Assembly (NCBI RefSeq): GCF_039523435.1
Contig: NZ_BAAAFH010000001.1
Location: forward strand, 1-64,000
Length of the DNA: 64,000 nt
Reading direction: 5' to 3'
Origin: Wandonia haliotis
GTDB lineage: Bacteria; Bacteroidota; Bacteroidia; Flavobacteriales_D; Crocinitomicaceae
Shown: piece by piece, positions 23,985 to 33,135 of the stretch
Numbering within the stretch: the stretch's first letter is position 1
Layout: every line of letters starts with the position of its first letter
Translations under genes and position numbers: made by a program
The notes under the pieces: model-generated
Told to the model about the DNA's origin: nothing
The model's database searches: none
The model's input: only the letters and a program-made list of their open reading frames with translations

Positions 23985-25133
23985 CTATTTCTTTACAATA
24001 ATGAGTTTCTCAGAAAACGAATACTGTTTCCCCGCTCCTTTTAATAAATAACTTCCCGGACTTAGTTTACTGACACGAACAGATTGTATATCATCACCTG
24101 TTTGACGGACTACTTCACGGCCTGATTGATCTGTTATTACAATAGTGTGAATAGGATTTCCTTCCGCTTTCAGATAAATTGCCTCTAAAGAAGTTGGATT
24201 CGGCCAAACTGTCACATTGCTTTCCTTAAATTCGGGAATTGAAGCTTGCTCTGCCCGTTGGTACTGGTTGAAAAAACGCCATATCTCAATCTCCGCTTTA
24301 AAATCAAGACAAACATTTCCCGTTGAACCCGGCACAACTGTGCCCGGCCATGTATGTCCTCCTCCTATTACTTTAAATAACTCAACTGTATGCCCATTTA
24401 TACCTCCCGAATACACAACTCGTTGGGCTGTTGCATTATCATTTGTATTATTATCCGGAACGGAAGTAACCTCGGGAGTTAAATTGCAACCGTTTTGATT
24501 TGCCCAAAAGAGAACAACCTCTTCAATCCCTTTCATTGTTGAATTTCCTCCATAGGGATTAACTCCGTCCTCCGTTCCGTGAATATGAATAACAGGCATC
24601 GGGTATTGAGGCATACAATCATTGTACATTGTAACAGACATAGAACCTGTTACAGCGCCAATTGCTGCAAACCGATTGCTTTGACAGGCCAGATAATAGC
24701 TCATAAAACTCCCGTTTGACATTCCTACACAATACACTCTTTCCTGATTAATTGTATACTGAGCTGCTATAACGTCAATCAGGCTCTCCAGAAAACCTAC
24801 ATCATCAACGGTTGATCCCAGTACATTACCATAATTCCAAAAACGTTGACCAAATAAGGTAGAACCGTCTGGATGTACTACAATAAACCCCGCTGTATCT
24901 GCAATCGGTCTAAAATCACGGTATTGAGCCTGATAGGCTCCGTCAGTCCCCAAACCATGTAAGTTAATTACCAGCGGAGCAGGAGTTCCTGGAGTATAGG
25001 ATGCTGGAACATAAAAAGAATAACTTCGCTCAATTCCTCCAAAACTAAGTGTTCCGTTCACCGTGTTCTGTGTCAGAGTATGCTTTAGCCCTCCTATCGA
25101 AAAAATTAAAAATAACACATACCGTAGTAGCAT
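23985..25133 (-). CDS. Secreted PHB-depolymerase-like esterase with T9SS sorting domain
   Basis: A 382-residue exported alpha/beta hydrolase of the LpqC/poly(3-hydroxybutyrate) depolymerase or feruloyl-esterase group. A signal peptide (about 1-21) precedes the catalytic domain. The nucleophile is in GMSNGSFMSYY, the acid in HIHGTEDGVNPYGG, and the histidine in GGGHTWPG. The oxyanion strand reads LVINLHGLGTDG. Residues from about 308 (VTVWPNPTSLEAIYL ... SPGSYLLKG ... LIIVKK) form a T9SS sorting domain, so the enzyme is probably displayed at the surface. Substrate could be a polyester or an esterified polysaccharide. It stands alone. Confidence 0.9.
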   Translation of the reverse strand: MLLRYVLFLIFSIGGLKHTLTQNTVNGTLSFGGIERSYSFYVPASYTPGTPAPLVINLHGLGTDGAYQAQYRDFRPIADTAGFIVVHPDGSTLFGQRFWNYGNVLGSTVDDVGFLESLIDVIAAQYTINQERVYCVGMSNGSFMSYYLACQSNRFAAIGAVTGSMSVTMYNDCMPQYPMPVIHIHGTEDGVNPYGGNSTMKGIEEVVLFWANQNGCNLTPEVTSVPDNNTNDNATAQRVVYSGGINGHTVELFKVIGGGHTWPGTVVPGSTGNVCLDFKAEIEIWRFFNQYQRAEQASIPEFKESNVTVWPNPTSLEAIYLKAEGNPIHTIVITDQSGREVVRQTGDDIQSVRVSKLSPGSYLLKGAGKQYSFSEKLIIVKK

Positions 25134-25197
25134 ATTTCGTTTTTACTGCAAGATACACTATAGGATACGAGTAAAACAATAGAGTCCAATATATTAA

Positions 25198-25236
25198 CAA
25201 AAAAATGAGAGATTGTAAATTAATACAACCTCTCAT
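25198..25236 (-). terminator. Terminator of the HYR-repeat gene
   Basis: On the minus strand a 13-bp stem (one G-U) formed by 25224-25236 and 25205-25217, with a 6-nt loop, is followed by a run of T (25204 down to 25199). It lies 28 bp past the stop of the 1000-residue gene. Confidence 0.88.
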
Positions 25237-25263
25237 TTCATTGTAGCAGTTTAAACGAAAAAC

Positions 25264-28200
25264 TTACATTTTTACAACTCTAGTAGTATATACATTACCT
25301 TTTACTTTCACTGAAACAAAATAGATTCCGGGTTCCTCTGGCAGTTCAACCGTATACGAACTAACTGAATCCAAACTCTTTTCTTTCACCTTTTTACCCA
25401 AAGCATCCATTACTATCACTTTAATAAATTCAGATTCCGATGAAATCGTAATCTGTCCGTTTGTTGGATTCGGATAAACACGTATTGTATTGAATACATT
25501 ATCCTTTATTCCTACAGATGTAACCTGAATACAGTCAGAAATTACCATACACGTTCCATTATCAATCTCAACCGCATAACTTCCATTATCTGTAGCTACA
25601 AAAGTCTGATTTGTTTCTCCGTTGATAGGTGTATTACCATTGTTACAGTCCAACCATTGATAGGAGTATCCCGAAGCATTTGCGGTCAATGTTAGTGCGT
25701 CTTCCTGTGTTATGGTATTATCAATAGATGCTATTACAATATCTTGTGTTTGCACGGAAGTATTACCGTTTCCGTCATCATAGGTCCAGGTGATAGTGGT
25801 TGATGTAGTAATGGGGAGTGTAGCGTTATGTGTCCCGGTGATTGCTCCAGTACAATTATCAGTCGCTGTCGGTGCTGTTAAACTTGTTACTTCACATTCT
25901 GCTGTAATATCGGATAGTGCTGCAACATCTGCCACCGGAGAAGTTACATCGTCAATAATGACTTCCTGCGTTTGGGTAGTTGTATTACCATTCCCGTCAT
26001 CATACGTCCAGGTGATAGTGGTTGTTGTGGTAATGGGGAGTGTAGCGTTATTTGTCCCGGTGATTGCTCCAGTACAATTATCAGTCGCTGTCGGTGCTGT
26101 TAAACTGGTTACTTCACATTCTGCTATAATATCGGATAGTGCTGCAACATCTGCCACCGGAGAAGTTACATCGTCAATAATGACTTCCTGTGTTTGAGTA
26201 GAAGTATTTCCATTCCCGTCATCATACGTCCAGGTGATGGTTGTTGTTGTGGCAATGGGAAATGTTGCATCATGTGTCCCGGTGATTGCACCTGTACAAT
26301 TATCAGTCGCTGTTGGTGCTGTTAAACTTGTTACTTCACATTCTGCTGTAATATCGGATAGTGCTGCAACATCTGCCACCGGAGAAGTTACATCGTCAAT
26401 AATGACTTCCTGCGTTTGGGTAGTTGTATTACCATTCCCGTCATCATACGTCCAGGTGATAGTGGTTGTTGTGGTAATGGGGAGTGTAGCGTTATTTGTC
26501 CCGGTGATTGCTCCAGTACAATTATCAGTCGCTGTCGGTGCTGTTAAACTGGTTACTTCACATTCTGCTATAATATCGGATAGTGTAGCAACATCGGCTA
26601 CCGGAGAAGTTACATCGTCAATAATGACTTCCTGTGTTTGGGTAGAAGTATTTCCATTGCCGTCATCATACGTCCAGGTGATAGTGGTTGTTGTGGTAAT
26701 CGGGAGTGTTGCATCATGTGTCCCGGTGATTACTTCTCCACAGTTTGTAGAAGCAGTCGGAGCTACCAAAGTACTAACACTACATTCATCACTGATTGCT
26801 GTTAGCGATGTAACATCAGGTGTTATTGTAGTTGTTATACAGGCTTGAGAGAGCATTAACTGATAATAGTCAAATCCTCCATTTGAAGTCATAGTATGCT
26901 CACCTGTCCCGGGATCAAAATCACGTATTCCCCTAAAAGATCCTACTACTAAAACGTTGTTATTTGCATCAACAGCGATACTTTCTCCATTTGCGGGCAC
27001 CAGTCCTCCGGAATTAAACGCCCAAACAAAATCACCAGTTACATCCAGCTTTACTACAAAGTAATCCTCATCGGGTACGTCTAAAATATACTCACCTGCT
27101 CCCGGATCGAAATCACATGCTTCGTCAAAATCACCTGTTATATAAACATTATCATCAGCATCTATTGCAATTCCGGCACCTGATCCATGACCGCCAACCC
27201 CGCCAAAATTCTTTGCCCATAAGTAGTTCCCGCTGGCATCTAACTGAAGTACAAAACAATCATACGGAGATCCAATAGAAGTTAACTCTGAAACCCCGGC
27301 ATTAGGATCAAAATCCACAGTTCCTCTGAATTCTCCCGTTACTACAATATCTCCTGCGGAATTTATATTAATATCACGCGAAGTATCACTATTAACCCCA
27401 CCAATCGTTTTACTCCATATATAGTCTCCTGATGTATTCAATTTAAGAATAAATACATCTTTAAATCCATTCGAAGTATAAGAAACCGTTCCTACACCAG
27501 GATCAAGATCTACCGTACTTTGCACCGCTCCTGTTACGATTGGATTTCCAAGTTCGTCCAAAATCAAACTAACTCCTGTGTCATATCCCGCACCTCCTAA
27601 CTGCTTTACCCAAAGGAAATCCCCATTGTTATCTAATTTTTGAATAAATACATCACTGTTTCCTTCGGATGACAAAGATGCAACTCCTGCACCAGGATCA
27701 AAGTCAACGGTCCCCCAAAAAGAGCCAACAGTATAGACAGATCCATCTGCGGCAACCTGAATTGATCGTGGTTGATCTCTATCCGATCCTCCAAACGTTT
27801 TCACCCAATCGAAAGCTCCTGACGCAGTTAATTTCAATATAAAGCTATCTGAATCACCTTGAGAAGTAGCTGATTCTACACCGCTGTTAGGGTCAAGGTC
27901 AGTAGTTCCTTCAAATTCTCCCGTAAGATAAATGTTTCCAGAAGCATCTGTTGTCATTTCAAAAAAACGAACTCCCAAATTACTTGTTAATGTCTTCATC
28001 ATAAGCAGATTTCCAGCCGGATCCTTTTTATACATTCTTGCCGAAGGAATTGATGTAGCATTATACCTTGCAACTAGCATATAATTATTCCCTGCATTAT
28101 CTATATGGACATCATATCCACCATCACTAGATGCCGTCCCATCGGAATAACTCCATTCATAGGTAGGTTGAGCAAAAGAAAAAGTGGTTAACAAGACAAA

Positions 28201-28266
28201 AGCTGCAAAAACCTGTAATCGTATTCGTTTATTCATTTTTCTGTTTTTATTCATTTTGGTTTTCAA
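25264..28266 (-). CDS. Large secreted SBBP/HYR-like repeat protein with T9SS sorting domain
   Basis: A 1000-residue exported protein. The signal sequence follows a short basic leader (MKTKMNKNRKMNKRIRL), with MNKRIRL as an alternative start. Residues of about 30-490 are SBBP-type propeller repeats (DWVKTFGGSDRD, GTVDFDPGAG, SDVFIQKLDNNGDFLWVKQ). Residues of about 490-840 are near-identical 74-residue Ig-like/HYR-like repeats (TATDNCTGAITGT, ITWTYDDGNGN, DDVTSPVADV). A SYQWLDCNNGNTPI spacer and a T9SS sorting domain (IRVYPNPTNGQITI ... GIYFVSVKVKG) finish it. Probably a surface or adhesion protein. The repeat count is likely to vary between strains. Confidence 0.9.
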   Translation of the reverse strand: MKTKMNKNRKMNKRIRLQVFAAFVLLTTFSFAQPTYEWSYSDGTASSDGGYDVHIDNAGNNYMLVARYNATSIPSARMYKKDPAGNLLMMKTLTSNLGVRFFEMTTDASGNIYLTGEFEGTTDLDPNSGVESATSQGDSDSFILKLTASGAFDWVKTFGGSDRDQPRSIQVAADGSVYTVGSFWGTVDFDPGAGVASLSSEGNSDVFIQKLDNNGDFLWVKQLGGAGYDTGVSLILDELGNPIVTGAVQSTVDLDPGVGTVSYTSNGFKDVFILKLNTSGDYIWSKTIGGVNSDTSRDININSAGDIVVTGEFRGTVDFDPNAGVSELTSIGSPYDCFVLQLDASGNYLWAKNFGGVGGHGSGAGIAIDADDNVYITGDFDEACDFDPGAGEYILDVPDEDYFVVKLDVTGDFVWAFNSGGLVPANGESIAVDANNNVLVVGSFRGIRDFDPGTGEHTMTSNGGFDYYQLMLSQACITTTITPDVTSLTAISDECSVSTLVAPTASTNCGEVITGTHDATLPITTTTTITWTYDDGNGNTSTQTQEVIIDDVTSPVADVATLSDIIAECEVTSLTAPTATDNCTGAITGTNNATLPITTTTTITWTYDDGNGNTTTQTQEVIIDDVTSPVADVAALSDITAECEVTSLTAPTATDNCTGAITGTHDATFPIATTTTITWTYDDGNGNTSTQTQEVIIDDVTSPVADVAALSDIIAECEVTSLTAPTATDNCTGAITGTNNATLPITTTTTITWTYDDGNGNTTTQTQEVIIDDVTSPVADVAALSDITAECEVTSLTAPTATDNCTGAITGTHNATLPITTSTTITWTYDDGNGNTSVQTQDIVIASIDNTITQEDALTLTANASGYSYQWLDCNNGNTPINGETNQTFVATDNGSYAVEIDNGTCMVISDCIQVTSVGIKDNVFNTIRVYPNPTNGQITISSESEFIKVIVMDALGKKVKEKSLDSVSSYTVELPEEPGIYFVSVKVKGNVYTTRVVKM
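25760..26830. repeat. Tandem 222-bp coding repeats
   Basis: The HYR-like coding repeats recur with an exact 222-bp (74-codon) period: the marker GTTACATCGTCAATAATGAC falls at 25943, 26165, 26387 and 26609. Four full copies and partial edge copies are present. Copies two apart share variants more closely than neighbours do, indicating duplication of a 444-bp dimer. Confidence 0.9.
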
Positions 28267-28356
28267 ATATATCGAAGTATAAACTCTATAAAAGTAGATT
28301 TATGTAGTTGGCAGTCTATTTACAAAAGTTGGTGGAATCTAATTATCAATCGGTAA

Positions 28357-29106
28357 TTAACTAAATCGGGCTATGAAATCCTGTTTTCGGCTACGGCTTA
28401 CTTTTAACTCTGATCCATTCACCATTTCCACATATCCATCATCAGCTTTTTTAAACCCTGTCACATGGCGCAGGTTGATAACCGTACTTTGGTGAATTCT
28501 AAAAAAACCCTGTTCAGAAAGCAAACGTTCATATTCACCCAGATTTTTACTTGTGGTTACTTTGGTTCCATCTTTCATTATAATATGGGTATAGTTTCTG
28601 TCTCCTTCCAGATGTATGATTGATTTAATTTCCAACACCCTGAAACCATCCACATTATTCACAACCAGTTTTTGAATTTCTCCATCAGCACCATAATTTT
28701 CAACAAGAATCCGTACCCGTTTATCCCGTTCCATCTTTTGTTGTCGTGTTTTTTCAGCCAGTTTTTCAACACTTTGGATAAGATCAACCGATTTAATGGG
28801 TTTCAACAAATAATCAAATGCACTGAATCGAAATGCCTTGATAGCAAATTCATTATAGGCTGTAATAAAAATAACCTCGAAATCTATCTGATCAAATTTT
28901 TCGAGCAGATCAAAACCTGTTCCCGTTTTCATCTGTACATCAAGGAAAACCAGATCCGGTTTTTTTTCCCTAATAATGGAATACCCAGTCTCGACATCAT
29001 CCCCCTCACCAACAATAACCAGTGCTTCACTTAGTTTTTTTTGTACCAGATTTTTCAATAAAAACCGGGCATCTTTTTCATCATCTATAATTACAACTCG
29101 TATCAT
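28357..29106 (-). CDS. LytTR-type response regulator
   Basis: A 249-residue regulator. The frame is open to 29133, but ATG 29106 (MIRVVIIDDEKDARFLL) is the receiver's natural start and forms a TAATG junction with the kinase stop. The receiver has Asp56 (VFLDVQMK), ITAYNEFAIKAF and YLLKPI. The LytTR DNA-binding domain has HLEGDRNYTHI and FRIHQSTVINLRHV. It is the partner of the TPR-LytS kinase immediately upstream. Its targets are unknown; the repeat-protein gene next to it is one candidate. Confidence 0.93.
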   Translation of the reverse strand: MIRVVIIDDEKDARFLLKNLVQKKLSEALVIVGEGDDVETGYSIIREKKPDLVFLDVQMKTGTGFDLLEKFDQIDFEVIFITAYNEFAIKAFRFSAFDYLLKPIKSVDLIQSVEKLAEKTRQQKMERDKRVRILVENYGADGEIQKLVVNNVDGFRVLEIKSIIHLEGDRNYTHIIMKDGTKVTTSKNLGEYERLLSEQGFFRIHQSTVINLRHVTGFKKADDGYVEMVNGSELKVSRSRKQDFIARFS

Positions 29107-30899
29107 TATCTGATAATTGGTATGGTTAAACAAATAGTAGTCCCCCCCTCTTCTTTACTTTCAATCACTACTGCCTTTTCACCGCCTAGTCGTTGGGCGG
29201 TAATAGCCATTCCTTTAGAAGTATTTTTCTTATTCTCTTTTTGTTGAATACTGGTCGAATACCCTATTCCATTATCTGTTATTCTACAAGTAAAGATAGA
29301 TGAATCGGGTTGTTCTATTTCAATCCGGATATTCCCCTTTTTCTTCTTATTAGGAAGAATTCCATGCCATATTGCATTCTCAACATAGGGTTGAATGATT
29401 AAAGGTGGAATTAGCTTTTTAGGATTAACATCAGGAGACAAGTGGATCGTAAATACAAACTGATTATCCGTCCGCATTTGTTCCAATTGAAGATACAATT
29501 CTGTAATCTGGATTTCCTCTTCGAGAGAAATTGCATTCTTCCCACTATTATTAAGTATTCCACGTAAGAGATGGGAGAAATCTGCCATGTAATCATTTGC
29601 CAGATCTTCTTTTCCTTCAATATATAGCCGTTGAATACTATTCAGGCTGTTAAAGATAAAGTGCGGATTCATCTGAGCACGTAATACTTTTTGCTCCAAT
29701 TCCTGTTGTTTGACCTTAATTTTCAACTTGGATTGTCTGTTATAAAAATATACAAATAACAAAGTTGCGATCAATAAAAGAGAGGAAACGACAAACAAGG
29801 TAAACCGGAGTGCCGCATGTTTTTCCAGATTATCATTCTCATTCGTTAATTGCTCGATTTCAGCTTTTCGTTCGGAAGCCTGAAACTGCTCATGCAATCG
29901 ATAAATTTCATTTACTGTATTCTGGTCGACAATACTATCACTATAAGCTGTAAAATATTCCAAAGCAATCAGGGCATTTGAAAGATCTCCTTTAGCTTTA
30001 TAAACTTTATTCAGTAAAGAATATGTCTTTTTGATATCTTCTTTTGAATCACTTTTTTTGGCTAATACCAAGCTTTCTTTCAGTGTTTCTATAGCCTTGT
30101 CGTATTTTTCCATATTACGATACACTATTGCTATATTGTTCAAGATCCCTGCGGTTTCTTTATCTCCGTTTTCAAACTGCCGCACATAACTTAAAGCTTT
30201 CTGATACCCTTTTAGAGCTTTCTGATATTCTTCCTTTCTAAAGTGTAACGCTGCAAGGCCATTACTACAAGAAGCCAATGTCTTTATGTTATTAGTCCGA
30301 AGCGCATACTTATATCCCAATTCGAATTGCTGTTGTGCCTTATCCAACTTTCCTTCCGAGTAGGAGATTGCAGCTAATGTCTGGTAACTATGTGAAAGTG
30401 CATCTATCTTATATTCCTGTTGTTCGTAGATAGCAATTGCTTTCTCCAGATACTCTTTTCCATTCTCAAAATCACCTTGACGCATCGCAATGACTCCCAG
30501 GTTATTATAGTTCACTCCCATGAGTCGCGTGAACCCGTTTTCTTTGGCCAGTTTTATTGATTCTAGAGAATATCGGGAAGAATTAAGATAATCCGCCTGT
30601 TGTAAATAATACAAGGAATAGTTTCTGTAAGCTAAAGCTAACTGGTATAAATTATTGTATTTCTCAGCCTGTTTTCTATGTGCTTCTAAAGTTAGTAAAG
30701 CCTGATCCAAATCTGTATCAATCTGTTGTTTAGCCAAAGAATCCAAAACAGAAAAGATGGAGTCATTCACATGCTGTTTCTGCGCCGTAACTGTATTTAT
30801 AGTAATTGGTAAGATGAATACAAGCAGTAAAAAAAAGATGGTTTTTATTAAATGTAACAAGTCGTTTCTTTTTGGCGCACCAAATATACTTATTCTCAT
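29106..30899 (-). CDS. TPR-containing LytS-type sensor histidine kinase
   Basis: About 597 residues from the preferred ATG at 30899 (MRISIFGAPKRND); an upstream ATG at 30959 would add 20 residues. An N-terminal hydrophobic export signal (IKTIFFLLLVFILPITIN) precedes TPR repeats (NYNNLGVIAMRQGDFENGKE, AGILNNIAIVYRNMEKYDKA), a coiled coil and one transmembrane helix (LRFTLFVVSSLLLIATLLFV). The kinase core has QMNPHFIFNSLNS (phospho-His), PPLIIQPYVENAIWHGI and TDNGIGYS. Its stop overlaps the regulator ATG by one base. It has the same architecture as the kinase at 3798. Confidence 0.92.
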   Translation of the reverse strand: MRISIFGAPKRNDLLHLIKTIFFLLLVFILPITINTVTAQKQHVNDSIFSVLDSLAKQQIDTDLDQALLTLEAHRKQAEKYNNLYQLALAYRNYSLYYLQQADYLNSSRYSLESIKLAKENGFTRLMGVNYNNLGVIAMRQGDFENGKEYLEKAIAIYEQQEYKIDALSHSYQTLAAISYSEGKLDKAQQQFELGYKYALRTNNIKTLASCSNGLAALHFRKEEYQKALKGYQKALSYVRQFENGDKETAGILNNIAIVYRNMEKYDKAIETLKESLVLAKKSDSKEDIKKTYSLLNKVYKAKGDLSNALIALEYFTAYSDSIVDQNTVNEIYRLHEQFQASERKAEIEQLTNENDNLEKHAALRFTLFVVSSLLLIATLLFVYFYNRQSKLKIKVKQQELEQKVLRAQMNPHFIFNSLNSIQRLYIEGKEDLANDYMADFSHLLRGILNNSGKNAISLEEEIQITELYLQLEQMRTDNQFVFTIHLSPDVNPKKLIPPLIIQPYVENAIWHGILPNKKKKGNIRIEIEQPDSSIFTCRITDNGIGYSTSIQQKENKKNTSKGMAITAQRLGGEKAVVIESKEEGGTTICLTIPIIR

Positions 30900-30991
30900 T
30901 TTTTTAATCCCTTCCAATGTACATCCAGCCAGAATAATCTGATTATCGGCAGTGTTCATTGACTAAATGGTAAAAATACAGCTTACGTAAT

Positions 30992-31477
30992 TTATCTCCT
31001 TCTCCCTCTTGGATTATACTTCTCTATAGTTACCCCCAATCGTTTACTAAGTTCTTTAGCCTGATTTTCTATCATTTCATGATTTTCAGAAGAATTGATA
31101 TAAAAACGATACGTTTGAGTAGCATTCATCAGATACAACTCACTAAACCCACCTTTTGTTTTCAACGAAGAAGTCGCTAATGTACCTGTTGTTGTTTTTA
31201 CACCCCTTTTGATCATTATCACCAGATGCATCCCCTCTTTTATAGGTTTCCAATCCCCCTTCCTTGTATTTAGAAAAGATGTGTATTTTCTGAACTTCTT
31301 ATTCTTCACATCCAACTCTACTCCTGTCGTTCTTGTCAACAAAAGAATGACCAACAAAAAGCCAAACAATCCCCAAAGGCTGTAAACTGATAAGAAAAAG
31401 ATAAAAAGAGCTACTACACTGCTGGCTATAATCTGTAATTTATAAATTTCTCTGTTCCGGATGGTAATATACTGCAT
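30992..31477 (-). CDS. Two-helix membrane protein of unknown function
   Basis: A 161-residue protein. Two adjacent hydrophobic helices (IIASSVVALFIFFLSVYSLW and LFGFLLVILLLT) at residues 15-48 are followed by a soluble beta-rich domain (GVELDVKNKKFRKY, WKPIKEGMHLVIMIKRG, QTYRFYINSSENHEM) and a basic C-terminus (RGRRR). Similar short Bacteroidota proteins are uncharacterised. It is downstream of the M61-like peptidase gene by 45 bp and may be co-transcribed with it. Confidence 0.75.
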   Translation of the reverse strand: MQYITIRNREIYKLQIIASSVVALFIFFLSVYSLWGLFGFLLVILLLTRTTGVELDVKNKKFRKYTSFLNTRKGDWKPIKEGMHLVIMIKRGVKTTTGTLATSSLKTKGGFSELYLMNATQTYRFYINSSENHEMIENQAKELSKRLGVTIEKYNPRGRRR

Positions 31478-31521
31478 GTTTGTTGTGTTCGGTATTTACT
31501 TAACAAGTGTAAAGTTACGAA

Positions 31522-33060
31522 TTAGTTCAACCAACTCTTTCTTAACTTCAACTGTTCCGGAGTAGGATGATCCATCTCTACGATTTTTCCTTTGTTTAGT
31601 GTATACCCTACTTTATTCAAAACATCTTCAAGAGGTAACGGTTCTGTACCTTCAATGTACTTATTGATAAACTCCCTTACCCCATCAAACCCGGTTACAC
31701 TTATAATTTCCTCAAAAAAGGTATCATCTTCAAAAGGCTGGTCTTTTCCGTATTTTCGCATTAATTGCATCACCATATCCTTCACTCCGTACTTTCCTTT
31801 CGACCACTCTCTCAGGTACACGTCGAGACACAGGTTCAACAAAGCTCCTTTTAGATAAACATTGTAGTATTGATCCTGATTTTCCATAGGGTTACGACTT
31901 AAACTCGTAATAGATAGTTCCGGATCAAACTCTTTCATGGCATCCGCTTTTACGGCTACTTCATCCAGAAATTCCTGAACACTTCCAAGACCTGTCCAAA
32001 CCGGCATGTGTATAGTAAAGTACTCTGTCATTCCTTCGTATAACCATATATGCTTTGAAAATTCCGGTTCATTATAATCGTAATTCTCTATTTCATGGGA
32101 ATGTAACCCTAACGGCATCAGTGTATGGAAAAACTCATGGCTTGCTATCCCGTATACATTTTGACGAATTACCTCCATATCCAACGGCATAAACAGTAGA
32201 ATCAATGTCGAATTAGAATGTTCTAATCCGTCTCCCAATATAGAAGTCGATCCTGGTCTAAAGTTGTGATAAATAATAAATGTGTACTTATCAACTGGCA
32301 ATTGGTTATCCAGATATTTTGCCTGCCCCTGTAGCAGGGGACGTATATATTCTGCAATGGCTCCTGAAATAGATCCCCCCGAAGTTGAATAACAAGCCAC
32401 TTCTACAGAAATACCGGGAAGTTCGATACTGGTTGTATCCGGTTTTGCATATAAAATCGGGTTATCTACCAACTGATGATAGTCCTCTGCAAAAAACACA
32501 TCTTCCTTTTCTGCCATCGTTTTAGTCAGACTGGTAGCCGGATAAATCCCTTTTTTCTTCCTTACTTTCACCTCTACCGCATGGTCTGTATACCCTCTGA
32601 AATACCCGAACAAGCTGTGTGGCGTGATAACATATACACTATCTCCAAAAGAACTGGCTGCTGAACGATAAAACCCTCTTTCCATGGTATCATCAAACTT
32701 CTCCCAGGCATCGTCCACCAGATAGGACAAAGAAGCTATCTGATTTGCTTTGGTTATTTCCCAGCAATTCTCACCCGTTTTCTGAACCTCCATCAATTGC
32801 CCGGCTTTATCATACACCTGAAATGAGCTAATATACTGACCAAAATTCATGGCTCCATAAATCCCGGGAATAATCTTAGGAAAACAATACGTTAGCGTCT
32901 CTTCTGATAGTCCACCAATTGTCAATTTGACCTGTAACTTATCATCTTCTACTTCCTCTATATTAGTTTCATACTGATAAATCACGTCATTACCCTGAGA
33001 ATAAGACGGTAAGCCTGAAGAACAAATAATGATTACTAGTGTACTAAAAATCCGGTTCAT
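31522..33060 (-). CDS. Exported M61-family metallopeptidase
   Basis: A 512-residue exported zinc peptidase of the M61 glycyl-aminopeptidase group. A signal peptide (about 1-22, ending SYSQ) precedes the N-terminal beta domain. The catalytic region has the zinc motif HEFFHTLMPLGLHSHE, with the glutamate ligand in WLYEGMTEYFT. The C-terminal PDZ-like segment (NKVGYTLNKGKIVEM) is shorter than in many M61 members. It probably acts in the periplasm or at the surface on peptides. Substrate is unknown. Confidence 0.88.
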   Translation of the reverse strand: MNRIFSTLVIIICSSGLPSYSQGNDVIYQYETNIEEVEDDKLQVKLTIGGLSEETLTYCFPKIIPGIYGAMNFGQYISSFQVYDKAGQLMEVQKTGENCWEITKANQIASLSYLVDDAWEKFDDTMERGFYRSAASSFGDSVYVITPHSLFGYFRGYTDHAVEVKVRKKKGIYPATSLTKTMAEKEDVFFAEDYHQLVDNPILYAKPDTTSIELPGISVEVACYSTSGGSISGAIAEYIRPLLQGQAKYLDNQLPVDKYTFIIYHNFRPGSTSILGDGLEHSNSTLILLFMPLDMEVIRQNVYGIASHEFFHTLMPLGLHSHEIENYDYNEPEFSKHIWLYEGMTEYFTIHMPVWTGLGSVQEFLDEVAVKADAMKEFDPELSITSLSRNPMENQDQYYNVYLKGALLNLCLDVYLREWSKGKYGVKDMVMQLMRKYGKDQPFEDDTFFEEIISVTGFDGVREFINKYIEGTEPLPLEDVLNKVGYTLNKGKIVEMDHPTPEQLKLRKSWLN

Positions 33061-33135
33061 GTTTTTCTGATTTGATCGTTAACAAAGAAAGTACTTTCAT
33101 CAGAAAAACAGATACCACTCATGTATTAATAGTCT

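Noticed and set aside
25760..26830. CRISPR-like array
   Set aside because: The 222-bp units are in-frame coding repeats without short repeat/spacer structure.
25790..26848. Plus-strand frames of 135 and 204 residues opposite the repeats
   Set aside because: They are antisense shadows of the repeated coding units, which by chance lack stops on that strand.
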